From Anisakis pegreffii (taxonomy: Eukaryota > Nematoda > Chromadorea > Rhabditida > Anisakidae), in the NCBI GenBank assembly GCA_035041965.1, contig JAPYMA010000415.1:280171-344170 (forward strand): a DNA stretch of 64,000 bases, read 5' to 3'. Both the position numbers and the translations under genes were made by a program. The notes under the pieces were generated by a model. The model was not told the origin of the DNA. It was given only the letters and a program-made list of their open reading frames with translations, and did no database searches. Positions 1-13,360 of the stretch are shown here, one piece after another. Every line of letters begins with the position of its first letter. Position 1 is the first letter of the stretch.

Positions 1-3000
1 AAATATTTATCATTTTATCGCAATCTCTAAAATCTTCAATATTATCATAAGATCTAACAACAAGATTAGATACGAAATAACTTAAACTGAATATCAATGC
101 TTATTTGATAACAACTGCTCATGAGATCCTCGTCAATTGATCAAATCCACACAACAGATGGCTAAAGATGTGAAAAGTTTTCAGAGAGCGCTATTTTGCC
201 GCTTCAAAATTTGATTGAAGATTTGTTGCATAATCTTTCAAAAGCACCTTATCCAAATCATGTGATATTGTCCAAAAATTCTGGAAGTTCCGTGGAAGAC
301 ATGAAAATTTCAAGGGGATTGCGTATTGTAAAGGCACGGTGGAACTGTACGAGACAGTGCACGGTACGCGTACAGTGCGTATCACAACGACGATGCGCAT
401 TTTCAACGTTGATACGATCAGCCCGATACCAACGCCTCAATCGACTATCGCCAAAAATCAACACGTGCAAACCGATGACCCAAGTAAACACAACAAATAT
501 ATTCAAACAACCGCAACGAATACACCGACGAGAAATGCGCATATTCAGGTATCAATCACTTCAACCTAGTATCAGATGCATCTTCTTCGGCCTCATTCAC
601 GAGGATATCAATCGTAATAATAGCCGAACGAACAATATTGACGATTCATAATGAACATTTCAGACTTCATCAACGAAACAACGAACAGTAATGACACAAC
701 TGAGTAAACGGAAAGTTATAACGAGGGATGTTGCGATGCAATTCGATAGAATGTTATATTATAAAGATATTGAGAGGATTATCAATCATGTTATCATGCG
801 AATATTTTCATCGAAACGATTTGCTGCAGCTTTGAACGGTTAGTCATTCAGAGATCCCATTATTGACTGTATCATCATTTTTACAGAGACCAGTATTCAT
901 TAGCATGCTCGCTTCTGTCATTACTATTATCGGTATCGTTACTGATATTGAAATAATCATCACTGTTATTATTGTCATTATGAATTCACTGCCATCACCG
1001 TTCTGATTTTCATCTTTAATAATCACTTCTTGTTATCGATGTTATTTCGCCTTTAACATTTTCATAAGCAGTACTTCAACACTTTTATCGTCATTTCATT
1101 TTGACTGATGCGGTTTTCTGAATGTGAATGCACGGTGGAGATATTCTATTTTGTAGGAAAGGCACAAAAATCGAATAATCAAGCGCCGCCACTCGTCGCC
1201 AATCGTCTTAATCGTATGGGCACAAGGAATCGTTATTGCACACTCGTAAACAATCGGAACAATCAAGATTCACTGAACAAACTATCGAATTATAATCGAG
1301 GCTTTAATGTGATATCACGACAACAATTGCTACGCACACTCGATCGTATCATCGATCAAAAGCAACAAATCATTTTAAATGAGCGAACATGCGCCTCGAA
1401 GTCTCTGCCGTTGTCTCACATAAGAACAAATCTTCGGCATTCCGAGAATGCACTCGAGTCAAAACGAAAAGACCAATGCAAAAATGGTTGAGAATTTTTA
1501 ATTACTGTAAAAAGAGATTCTTCATTTACTCTTTATGAATGCGTGTTCAGTATACGAATCAATTGATGAAACATTCTTATGTTACCATTTGAAAAAAAAC
1601 CTCAACCATGAAATTGATTGGTATTCTAAATTTCGGATTCACTTCAGGTTCAGAAGTAGCGGTAAGATCATATCGCTTTATCACACGTTCAATCAGAAAC
1701 CTGTGACTTCATCAGATCTGAAAAATCGCTAATTTACAGAAAATGAAAGCTCGAAATTTTTGATACTACGATAAGTTTGGAACAAAACAAAGCGAAAGAA
1801 TCTTTTTAAAAAAGTTATAAAAGACGGATTGTAGTCTCCAAAATAAGTTATGTAATATCGAAGTTACCATGCCAATTTTTGAAATCTCAAAATTGAATCT
1901 GCATCTTTCAGAAAAACCAATTAAAGATAAGGATAGCGATAAACGAGACAAAAGGATCTCAACGAAACAAGATGATAATCACAAGTCAAAATCAACTGCT
2001 TCGCATAGATCAACGAAAAAATCGGACAGATTAAATTCCGTCTCTCCGCCTCCATCTGCAACTTCCTCCTCAGCAACCAATTCCGACTATTCTCAATCAA
2101 GAAGTCGCTCGTCATCAACTGGCTCCTCATCATCAAATCAGTAAATACATTAGCCTATTTTGAAATGTGTTCCAATCAATTCTATTGAAATTTCCAGCGA
2201 AATAATATTTTATCGTTGAAATTTGAAAAACTCCATGCATATCGCACAGAACATTATACAGCAATAATCTCAGCTAATTATCTAAAGGGTAATCAAAATT
2301 TACAGACATCACATCAACAATAGTCGAAAATTACAAATTTTATAAGTAGATTCCCTTGAGTTAAGTACATGGAGTACTCTCGCTTATCAATTTTATATTC
2401 ACTCGAATCATTTCCTTCCCCGATGAGGATCCGCCTTGCACAAACGAGAAAATTTTAGCACTCCAGAGTCCTCATTTTACAAACGCCTCTTTTCATTGAA
2501 CAGGTCGCCACTCTTCCTTATGAAGATTCTCTTTCTAAAAACATGGAGAATTTTTTGTGCATGCAGCTCTCAAACAAGGAAACACGGTCAATTGCTAGCA
2601 GTACACATTCTCAGCATATTGACAATGTTGTTGTCTTAATATTCTGTAAATCTTTTCGTAATCAATACTGATTTTAGTCATCAATCATATCAATACTGAT
2701 CACTGTGATATATAACATATAGTTATATATCACAGTGATCATATACTGATCACTGTGATATATAACTATATGTTATATATCACAGTGATCATATATAACA
2801 TATACTGATCACTGTGATATAACATATATCACCGTTATCAGTTCTATCAATATTCTAAGCATGTTTTCAAATCATTATCAATATCTACAAGCTTATTCAT
2901 CCATTTCGCCCATTCCATTGTACAATTCTAAAGTTTAGTGAGGGGAGCAACAATGAAACGGACGCGTCAAAAAGCGATGACAGTAACGAAGTGTTCGAAG

Positions 3001-3101
3001 CGAGTACCACTTCAGAATCTACCACCAATTCACCGATAACTGCCCATAACAATACGAATACTCTTAATAATAATAATAATAATCGCCTTAAACGACAATG
3101 A
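1..3101 (+). CDS. Unrecognised gene, 3' part, low-complexity C-terminus (5' end outside window or unresolved)
   Basis: Three 3' exons agree in phase: 1157-1486, 1912-2140 and 2939-3101. The joins are AAT G|AA, then CA|T, ending at a TGA at 3099-3101. The encoded tail has a basic stretch with many Arg, Asn and Gln, then a Lys/Asp/Ser-rich block, a Ser-only tract with SRSRSS, and a final Thr/Asn-rich segment with an Asn run before RLKRQ. An AATAAA lies at 3177-3182. A further open stretch at 185-548, ending in a donor-like CAG|GTATCA, is probably another exon, but its phase does not join directly to 1157 and two frames are open across it, so an exon is missing or misplaced. No domain is recognised. 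The low-complexity Ser/Asn tail suggests a disordered cytoplasmic or nuclear region; that is inference. Confidence 0.5.
2697..2834. repeat. Array of perfect 45-bp palindromes, 50-bp period
   Basis: Two 45-base palindromes (2697-2741 and 2747-2791) and a partial third (2806-2834) share the arm TGATCACTGTGATATATAAC. The short central loops differ and are reverse complements of each other, so one palindrome is the inverse of its neighbour. The array lies in the last intron of the gene at the left end. Confidence 0.85.
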
Positions 3102-3176
3102 CGTCCGCTTATTCAACGTACGGAATCTGTTTTGTGACTGCTCCATTCATAATGTTATTATCCTCAGCAGATCATG

Positions 3177-3182
3177 AATAAA
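3177..3182 (+). terminator. Polyadenylation signal AATAAA
   Basis: This canonical hexamer lies 76 bases after the TGA at 3099-3101, at a plausible distance for the 3' end of the left-end gene. Confidence 0.6.
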
Positions 3183-6089
3183 ATGGTAGTAATATGCATA
3201 TATTTATACATAAATAAATATATGTTCCAAAATCACTGTGCAATATGATGTGTTCGACTGTATCAAAAAGTTTCGTCTTTATATACCGTTAATGGATACA
3301 TATACGAATCGCTCACTGAACTGAAGGTTTTCGCATCCAAGGAATGAATTCCTTCGAACAAACTTTACGCTTCAATACTTTACATGAGTGTATGAACACC
3401 GGATAATGCTTACAGCTTTTGATCCACGCGTTATAATTTATGATCTATCATTCACAGGTCCTCCCCAAAGATCGTACAAAATTACGCGCAAAATTGAATT
3501 GTAGAACCATGCTTTGACATCATGATGCGGAATGTTTGAAATATTTACAAATTTGATAAAGTTCATTGGCTCCGATGTAATTCAGCCTATTTCTATCTCC
3601 TTATAACTATTGCAGTTTATCAGTTTATCAGTGCTGCTAACGGAAACATTTCTGAAAGAATTTATTATGAGTGAACTTCATTTTATGAACGAATGACTTC
3701 AAAGGAAAAGGAATCTGAACAAAAGGCAATTTGTATTCTGCAATAAATAATATCTCCATAACAAATATGAAGAAACATTAACAACAATCAGCACACAGTG
3801 CAAGTATAATAATAATAATAGATAAAATATTAAATATACTAACAACAAAGTGCATTTTAAATTAGAATTAAATCGCAATAATAATAATAATCGTAACAAT
3901 TAAAATTAGATCGTAATAATAATAATAATAGTAATCATAGAAAAACAAGAAAATAACGATATCGAAAGCACAGAATGCTTTTAAAAGTTTTACGGACAAT
4001 GATCATAATCTTGATGATAATAATCATAACAACAAGAATAATCACAAAGCGAATCATTTCAACAAACAAAGATTCTAACAGAACAAAGATGAATTCTTGT
4101 TTTCATACCTAGTCTATACCGTCTAAAAAGTGCGAAACGTAATCGTTTGATTATTTCGGAATTTATTTCGTTTGATTTTTTTTCGTAATTTAATACAAAA
4201 GTTCAACGTAATAAATTTGAGAATTTCAAGCACTTTCACGCAATGAAATATGGAGTGAAATGAAGACAAAACGATAGTAAAGTAAAAACACCTTCTAAGT
4301 GCCATTAAGCACAATAAGCGACGACGCTATCAGATAACCGGTATGAATGAATGGAGTGGAAGGCGGAATCCAATTAGAGTTTTCGCTCTTTTGCCATTAG
4401 TTCTCGGTGTTGACTGGAATTCAGTTATAATCGATCATCAACAAGAGAAGCGTATGATGGCATTTCTAGATGACATTTTATAAATTGCTGACATAATGAT
4501 TGGTGATTGCTTTGGGTGCGCCGAACTGCACTATTTGAGCATGAAGATAATGTTGCTGAAGATAATTCATAACTGTTCGCTGAGAGAAATGGCAAAGCAA
4601 TTGGAGAATAGCCGAAACGCATAATGAAAAAAACAAATAAAAGTAAATTCAACGCATCTTGGGAAATGGAATTCAGAAGTGAAGTTTTTCGCAAATAAAA
4701 ATCGGTTGACTTCAAAGGTTTCAAACTGTCCATTCATCAAAAAGTAAAATCATGAAATGCATTCCATTCCAAACGCTACTGTTGCAAAACTACAGGTAGA
4801 AGAAATTCTGAGAGAGGGGAGAATTTTTTGAGATTTTCGGATGGAGTATTGAAACACAAAATAGCGGTAATTAAACTTGCGAATTTTGACTAAATGAAAA
4901 TCAGAACACAAAAACAGATTATAATAATATTGAATAATTACAAAAGTTTGAGTGCTGCCAAAAGCAAAGAACGAAACCAAAACTTTGTATAAATCAAAAT
5001 TTGAAAGAAATGGAACATCGCTGCTGTCTGCCAACTAGCGAGAACAAATGAACGCAGCAAATTCGCGACCATCGAAGAAACAAACAATAGAATAGAAACG
5101 ATAAAAAAGAAACCAGAAGAGAGCGATTCTGCGAATTATTTGAAAAACTCCTCAAATATAAATCAAAAATTCAGGAAAATTTTTGAAAACTCACACAGGC
5201 GACTCACAATCAGACAACAAAATGAACACCAGAAAAACGTAACAATCGAGCGAAAGCCACACTGAGATGAGTGGTGAGCTGTGGACAATTTTTGTGAGAA
5301 TGGTAGATGAAAATTCAAAAACAAATTCCGATTAAACAATTCAATTTTGAAGCAAAAGCAGTTACACAACAACAAAACAAAGTAATATGCAGAATGATAC
5401 AAAATTGTTATGACATAATGTTGATGACAATCGCAATGTATAAATCTTCAATTCAGCTCTAATGATGTCAATTCAATGAATTAAGCAATCCATCATTCAT
5501 CACTAAAATCACTATAATAAACCCATTATCACTATTTTATCACCACTGTCAATACTACTAACTTAACTATCATAACAATCAACTTTACGTTGAATGAATG
5601 AGTTTACGCTACCATTCAAATAACAGTTACATTCTCTTAAAAAAAAGCGTTAATATTATAATTTCAGTTTTATGATCATTACCGTTATCACTTTCTTCTC
5701 AGATCATTTCTTTCCCACCATTAACGATTATTTTTATCAAACTCATATATCACATCAACAAGATGATAAATTCAAAGAATGACATCAATAAAAACTCGTT
5801 TCAATAAACCGATCAAACCGTCAGTTGTTGATTTCGATGAAAACTTTCATCACGCAATGACATGATCACAACATTCATTACCCCTTCTCACATTGACTAA
5901 TCTCACAATTTCCCAATTTGAACATTTTTTCACATTCCCTAAATTGATTGCTCAATAACCGTAAGATGATGTCACAAATATTTCTACTGTAAATGTCTAA
6001 AGCATATTTTCACTGCGAAAATAATGTCAACAGTGATAAAAATGGATATTTTTCTCATCGAACCAGCAGCAATCAAGTGAGCAGAAAAA
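3183..6089. other. Intergenic, AT-rich, no gene seen
   Basis: There are several short AAT/TAA microsatellite runs (about 3800-3830, 3880-3900, 3915-3935). Open frames here are short, lack splice-bounded structure and match nothing I recognise. Confidence 0.5.
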
Positions 6090-8404
6090 TCAATACATAT
6101 GCTCAATGTTATTATTTCGGGGTGTTTTAATTTTCTCTAAATTTTTCGTGATCATATCATGAAGTGTCGCAAAATGATTCCGCATTTCGGTCAGTACCAA
6201 ACGAATATTTATAAATTGCTTCTCATCCATATCCAATATGGCACGGCGATAATCTTCCTGAAATACTATCTGTTACGTCTCATTGATTCAAAAATATGGC
6301 ACTGGTGCAACGCTCGATTTTGCTTGATATCAAGTGACTTATTACTATTACTAACATCATCGAGTGTGAATTCACCAACGATTCCATCCCTACCTAATTA
6401 GTTATGTCATAAACATAATGACGATGATCACGAAAATGTGAGCAATAATGATAATAATAAGAAGAAGAATAAGGATAAAAATAAACATTCAAAATGTATC
6501 GCCAATAAATTTATCTATAAATGAATCAAACAATAACTGATCAATGCATAGCAAAATAAAACAAAATGAACCAACCACGTGCGGATATTTAGCCACTTTG
6601 GTGATCAATCTCGCACGGCTTACGAAATAACGTGATATCTGATCCAAGAAAGATGCTGCTTCGCCCTCCACCGTTCGAACCTTCAATATTTCAACATCAG
6701 CTTCCATCACATTAACACATCTTCCCAAAATCAAACAACACTAATAATAACAATAATAATAACAGTACTAACAATAACAACAACCGTAATGATAAGCATA
6801 ATGATAATAAATTTTACCATCCCTATCAATGATTGAACACTCAAAAATAATTATCGCTGATTGAAACAAGCAAACTACCAACCCGAACATAACGAAATAA
6901 CTGACATATAATACGTTCAACAACGTGCAATGCAACAAACCTCATTAAGAGCTTCCTCTTGAATTGAAACACCGAAATTGTTACCGTCTTCGATTCTCGG
7001 GATCAAGAACAGTATCCACATTTTCACCTTAAATGTTGTCAATTCACTATCAGTTAGGACCTTAGCGAATGACAAATTATTACTACGAATGATATACAAT
7101 AAAGCGTCTCAAAAATTTAAAAAATTATACAATGAAAGAAATTAACGAAAAAATCGCTAAGAAACAAAATAATCATACGACATTCATCAAATACAACCAC
7201 TGAATAATAACTCTAATCGAGGAATTAACCTTATTGACCGCCTCAACTGAATCCCTCAGTAACGGTCGTGTGATATCTGTTAATTCTGCAATTTTCTCGT
7301 TACATTTCACAGTACCGTTCACAAATCCATACACTGGAGTACCTTAACATAACTTTATAAGTTCAACTGTATTAAATATTACAATTATTCAATTCACAAC
7401 AACTTATTTGTTCTATCATCCAGCACTGTAATACCATCATTCACCTGTAATAACATTAACAGCACGACATCTCAATTCAAACCATGAAAACGCTCTGAAA
7501 AATCAAACAAAAAACAAACCATCCAGAAACGCAGCCTCCTCACCATTTAGTTTGGTACGTTTTCTAGGTGGTATTTCATCTGTCTGAAATGATTGAACCT
7601 ATTCAATCACATCATCAAAACTGGAGAATATAAGCAAAATCATGTGGTCACTAACTCAACAACACGATACTGTTTCTGCTAATCGTAAGTATCAAAATTA
7701 GTTGACAAAATTGGTTAATACTCATCACGTCAAATTATCATTTACCAACAAAAAACTGATCACTGTAACATGGACCGTTCCTAACATCAGCTTAATGCAA
7801 TACATTTGACTGCATGCAATAAGTTAATGATGAAAAAATTTCTTGTAGCAAACAGTATAAGACGTTTGCAGACACAATTAATTCAACCAATTGAAAATTT
7901 AAAAACCACTGATTAAACAATCACTGAGTGGAAATGGATAATAAACGAATGAATAAATACGGATAAATAAGAAACAAAAACGAATAATGAACAGATGAAT
8001 AACAAACAAGAGACGGTTTATGAAGAGGTATGGGTATTATTTTGTTTGTGTCAGGTAATAACTCTGGTAATCGACTGTACGAGAATCGACCACTCTAAAA
8101 TAACAAATAACATTCATCAGGAATCATTTCGTTAAAAGATCAGACATTTCGATAGCGATAATTATACCATCGTTTGAAAATTAGAACAATCGCACCGGTT
8201 ACAGAAATGTGCTAATGATGATAGCAACTCGAAAGAATAATGGAGATGTCAATTCAGTAAATTCACAACTGTCAAATAAAAATAGTAACAATAAGAGCAA
8301 TAGTATACCTCTAATAAATTGTTGAATTCAATCACTTTTTTTGGGAATTCTTCTAGAACGATTTTTTCGGCTTCTTTCAGCAAGTTCTCTCGATAAATTT
8401 CCAT
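6090..8404 (-). CDS. PSME3: Proteasome activator PA28-gamma / REG-gamma (11S regulator)
   Basis: PA28-gamma forms the ring-shaped 11S cap of the 20S proteasome and promotes ATP- and ubiquitin-independent turnover of nuclear proteins. Seven exons in a consistent frame: 8309-8404, 8008-8094, 7520-7583, 7230-7342, 6941-7027, 6576-6680, 6090-6257, giving 239 residues (human 254). Near-identity to the animal protein includes IPRIEDGNNFGVSIQEE (the activation-loop region in exon 5), EGEAASFLDQISRY and KVAKYPHV in exon 6, and EDYRRAI...ATLHDMI in the last exon. The third exon carries the basic PPRKRTKLNGEEAAF segment, which corresponds to the basic KKRR stretch of PA28-gamma. The first ATG used (8404) sits just after an AAG acceptor-like triplet, so an upstream coding exon for the usual first 15-20 residues may exist; I did not find it. 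The gene is downstream of MITD1 on the same strand. Confidence 0.95.
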
Positions 8405-9524
8405 CTTAAAAATGATAAACGAACGTCAACCATTAACCAATGAGTTTCATTACAATTATGTTTCTACAGTCAACTAATTTCATCCAGCAAATTTGCACGA
8501 ATCATTCACCAATAATACCGAACCATGCAATCGTTCATTCTTCAACACCAAATCACTACTGAAGTTTAATTACGAAAATTCTACAGGCAACTTTTGCGCT
8601 CTGGACAAATCCAATTTCGTAGATTATCATCTTTCTTGTCAACTTATTCAGTAGCGAACAGAACAGGTGAGATTGATGCTGTGGTACAATGAAATTGGAG
8701 ATGTTTTCACATAACATATTTCTCATTGCTTGCCAAGTTTATGATATCGAGACATTAATTGTAACCACTTCGATTACATCGTTCAAAATAACAAATACGA
8801 ACCTGCTTCTTTGGACTGTTTGCATTTTTCTCCACTGGCATTTTTCAGTAACAAGAATATTAATAACAAGATTGAAACACTGCAAAAATTCATTGAATTA
8901 ACGAAAGTAATCCGGCGAAATATAAATGTGAATGAATGCGTTGTCATCAACTCGACACTCCACTTTTGCATTCCAAAGAGTTTATTCTGATTTTGAGCAT
9001 AACAATTCGAATATGCTTCATTCAGAACAATCGAGAGGAATCGTCAAATGCACCGCTTACAATAAAACGAGAAACAAGAAAACGATTGATTCAAATGCAG
9101 TAGATATGTTGTGAAACAGTACGGAACTGTTAACGCATACAACGAAAATTATCACTGAACTGTTGATGGGAAACTTGAATGTCTTGAAATATTTATTGCT
9201 GAACGAAAATTATATACATGGGAATGTGCGTGAAAGAATTCACTTCGTAAAAAAATATCAAGAAGACATAAGGCAGTGCTCATTGTCAGTGAAAACAATA
9301 AATGCCACTTGTATACAAACCTGATGCAAACGATAATAACGTGAGCAAGTCTCTAATTATATCCAAGAAAAGGCAACAGTAAATAACATCTAAGCTAATT
9401 TACAATAACTTTACAATGAGTAATTACACAAACTGATATTTGATGACAATAACAAAACAATGCAAAAATTTCAATTACATCAATATACAAAAAGAAAACA
9501 GTGATAGTAGAACAACGACTAATA
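8405..9524. other. Spacer between PSME3 and MITD1
   Basis: About 1.1 kb separates the MITD1 stop from the PSME3 start codon on the same strand. It may contain the PSME3 promoter and possibly a missing first exon. I see no independent gene. Confidence 0.4.
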
Positions 9525-11300
9525 TCACCTCATACGAAATATATCGACCGTTGTTTCGTGACACCGTCTCAAATTCAGATCACCGGTACCTATGCCGTAC
9601 CGACCCGGATTTTGAAAGTAATCCAATCCACGACCAATCTTCACAATCCATCCATTATTAAACCTTCAAAAAATAACTCAACATCATAGAGATGAATACA
9701 TTCATTAAAAAATCGCAAAACTTTCTCAGCAAAATGAACATCTTCAATCATTCAGTGATAACTCCTAAAGCCGACTACAGTTCAAATAATAAACTTCACT
9801 ATATGATCGTAAAGTCGTCGATAATAATTTTTAAATTTGTTGAACTAGTTAATATCTTCAAGTTTCAATTGCTCGCTCGAACACATGAACTGAACAAATG
9901 AATCTATCCATTGAACGCAGCATCACTTAATAATAATAATACATCACACAAAGCATTTATTAAATGTCACATTTATACTGAGCATTAGATATCTAATTAT
10001 TATATTGGATTTTACTGATTACAATTAGATCAGATTTCACTAATTCCTAATTATATATCAGATTCAAAAAAATGATCAATAATGATAGATTACGGATATA
10101 CCTTATCTCTCTGTCATGGATATTTCCATCAAAAATGATAATCAATCGGATATTATGTTCTGATAAACTGTGTCGCAACTCATTCAATCCTTCTTCATTG
10201 TTCGAGTCACGTTGTGTCCTCAATTTGATACTATGCAGATTCGGCGCATTCAGCAAACAATATTCACAGAATCGAACAAAGTTTACAATCTGAAAACTTC
10301 AATCTTCTATCACCTGATGTTCTCATCAATCGTTACGATTCCTAACTTATAATTGTAGCATTATCTCAGGCTACAGTCAATTGCAAATTTCATCCGTGTT
10401 TTCACTTCAATAAATTTAGACTTCTCTAAACCATTAGATCGGTTCACGCAATACGTAACTGATGATAAATGAAACTTTAAATGCTCAATACGATCACTAA
10501 ACTGAACTGAGTTTCAGAAATACGACTGAACAAACAGAAGGGTGAACCTGATGATGTGCTATGATATAGGCATCGTCGATGCTAATTTCCGTCAATGAGT
10601 CGTCCATGCACTTCGAGAATATTTTATCATATCCATGCCCAGTCTGAAGATTTCTTATTACTGTATACCGGAATGTATTCATAATCCAATGTTATCATGA
10701 GATATTACTCGATCGAATGTGGACTTCATGAAGCAATGATGCTGTCATACTAGAAATTTATACTAACACACATCACCTATGCAAATTACGGAGGCATACA
10801 AACGAAACTGACCGTTCCTTTCTTGATGCGACGTTGCTCCAGTGAGTCCACTTTTATTTTGGCTTGTCCTTTCAGAAACTCGGCACGACTCATGTACTTC
10901 GATATTTGATTCTTCAAGGAATCTCTCTGTTGCTGCGTTACTTCGTCACCTGAAAATAGCCAATTGAATGATCCTGAATTCATTCATTTCGAAACGAACA
11001 CCTACTTCAAGTGGTCATTTTCATACGATGTTGAACAGCTGAAAATTCAGTCCGAAAATATCACAACTGATGAGTGTATCTATATGAAATTGGTTGCGAT
11101 GAAATCAACGAAATAATAACTCAACAAGACATAGCCTCCATAAGAACGGCAATTCCCTCGACGTACTTCTGAACAGCTTCCATCTTCTTATCGTCTTTAT
11201 CCAATTCGACCGCTTCCCTTAGTGGCTTCTTACCCCTTTCAATGTATCTTTCCATTTCCTGCTGTCTTAAAGTCAGTTTATTTATCATCTCCACCAACAT
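9525..11300 (-). CDS. MITD1: MIT domain-containing protein 1 (MITD1), ESCRT-III-binding cytokinesis factor
   Basis: MITD1 binds ESCRT-III tails through an N-terminal MIT domain and membranes through a C-terminal phospholipase D-like domain, and acts in abscission. Five exons: 11126-11300, 10813-10949, 10548-10643, 10102-10289, 9525-9663, giving 244 residues (human 249). The MIT helices are visible ([12 protein letters not shown] in exon 1 and [14 protein letters not shown] in exon 2). The C-terminal domain shows [19 protein letters not shown], then [40 protein letters not shown] and CHETTVDIF, all in the order of the animal family. The donor of exon 1 (T|GTTGAG) is the least certain boundary. 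The ATG at 11300 is preceded by an in-frame TGA. Confidence 0.93.
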
Positions 11301-12207
11301 ATACCATCATCGAATCGATTATAATGGCTGTGTAAATTGACTAACATCATAAGCACATTAACATATTAGAACAAGACATACATGCACAACATATTCAGAT
11401 CTAATTGGATGTTTCAAGCAAAAAGACGGAACAACCATTAGCTCAGAATGTGCTCATCCTGAAAAAAATGATTTACATAACAAAAACCACCTGACTACTT
11501 TCACACTCGTAAAGTAATCATTCGAAAAAATTCCGAATATAATCATTTCGTTGAGTATCTCGACAGGTGATGTTATGCCAAATTTAACGCACTTACTGTC
11601 TGTATCTGTGTGTCTTCGCTAATAAATCGCCAGTTGCTATTATCAAATGCAATGATGTTACAATTACTATGGCAACACCAAGAAATTGAGATCGATTAGA
11701 TCCTGCTTCATGGACATTCCCTAATAACACTCTAGCATGATTCTCGAATTTATCAGTTATCTTGAAATTTTATCACTTTCATCGACAGGACACCAACTCA
11801 CAGATATACGCCATGTCAAAACATTGATACCAAGGTATCTATCGTTTATTAGCGATTATCTGTTTGAAATTAATCAGAGCATGTTTATATTCAAGATGTA
11901 AACCTGAACTGTTGTTAAGTATGTAGTCTTTAAGTCACTTCAATCTTTAAGTATTCATGTAACAAAAAAAATGTAACTCATTACATTCACCTCAAACCAC
12001 TGCAAAATCTACGCTAATTGTAAGTGTGCACATTTGCAGGCGACTCTCACAATTGAGTGTTCCGCACTAATGTTTGTTCAGTTTCATTAAGGAATGAACG
12101 ATACTCTCTGAAAATTTATCATTTGAGAAGTGCAATACAGCAAGAATAAATGCCGTTTCATGTCGCAATCCTTTAATTTGATTTTACTACCATTCAGACA
12201 CTCAGCA
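11301..12207. other. Intergenic, no gene seen
   Basis: AT-rich sequence upstream of MITD1. No conserved coding segment recognised on either strand. Confidence 0.4.
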
Positions 12208-13360
12208 TTCGATGTTATTGGTGGTTATTCACCCTTGATCGTATCATTTTTTGACGGTACCGCGAAGCAATTACCAGAACCTTCGATTACAGCATTGGCT
12301 CAACAACCGTTCTGGTTCACGAATGATTTCAGGTGATTCACAGTCTCCAGAAACTTCAGACATCCTCAAACAATTTCACATGCTCAGTTACAATTGTATC
12401 TTTTCAAAAATCAGGATTCTATACAGCGAATCTCTAGCGTGGAATGTAAAATGCACAATGTCTGAGGAATACAGAGCAATTAGAAATTGAAATATCTTAT
12501 CCACGACAGCTAAACTTGATAATTTCAGCAACCAAACAACGAATTCTACAACAGAAGATGAGGTGCCTTCCAAACAAATTTCTGTTTCAATAATTTCTCA
12601 TCGTCGTTTATTCCACTCTTCCCTCAAAATATTGCATTCAATGGAAACCATCGAATCGCAATCGGGACATTAATAATTTTGATGAATTCCTGTTATGGAG
12701 ATATGCAGAGCCTTCCGATGGTAATTCCGAAAGCTTCTTTCAAAATCGTTCAAAATGAACGAATGGATTTGTGAATGAAGTCTTACAGCAACTGATTCCC
12801 ATTTCATGATATCAATTCTACTCTTCCGAATTTTTTCAATGATTCCCCTAATTTATCTTATTAAATTGTTTTCAAAAGATCAATGAATCCGGATTAAATG
12901 TGACCGAACAGTTACTCGGTTCAATGCATCCAGCAGGAGCAGTAGATCTGTATCGAGCTGGTGATGAGCTGAATGCCAATGGTCTACTTCGATTGATTTT
13001 ACCAGGTCGTGTTTTAGAGAATCTTCAGTACCAATCAACTTGATAATAGATTACAAATAGCAGTAGTGATAATATAGCATGAATAACATCAACAATTACG
13101 ATATCCATACTAATAATATTGTGATGTTGATGAGGTTATGATAAAGATTATTGCAATAAATTGATGATAGACAAAATGGTGCATGTAATTGAAAAATTAC
13201 TGATTAATTGATAATTAGATGATAAAGGTGTGTGTTCGTCTTCGAGTACAATGCCGATTAAGTATGCCATTAATACGACAACATATTGTGCGTGGAGCAT
13301 CGAAAATTCAGAGGTTTATTCCGATTACACGTTCAAGTTCCCATTTTTGAAGCATCACTC
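12208..13360 (+). CDS. Candidate exons of an unidentified secreted or luminal glycoprotein
   Basis: Three splice-bounded segments read as protein. The first, about 12208-12334, runs from a CATTCAG acceptor to TTTCAG|GTGATT and contains GGYSPLIVSFFDG. The second is about 12880-13003, acceptor CAAAAG, donor CCAG|GTCGTG, with NVTEQLLGSMHPAGAVDLYR and an N-glycosylation sequon. The third starts at about 13229 (GATAAAG|GTGTGT) and carries VCSSSS...MPIKYAINTTTYCAW. The second and third join in phase (G|GT). An exon between the first and second is likely near 12.6-12.73 kb but its frame is unclear. The pattern LxLPG-x-C-(x)n-PI-x-Y-(x)n-T-x-x-C loosely recalls tectonic-family ciliary proteins; that is a guess only. 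A later open stretch at 14651-14866 ending in a hydrophobic helix could be a C-terminal exon. Confidence 0.3.
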
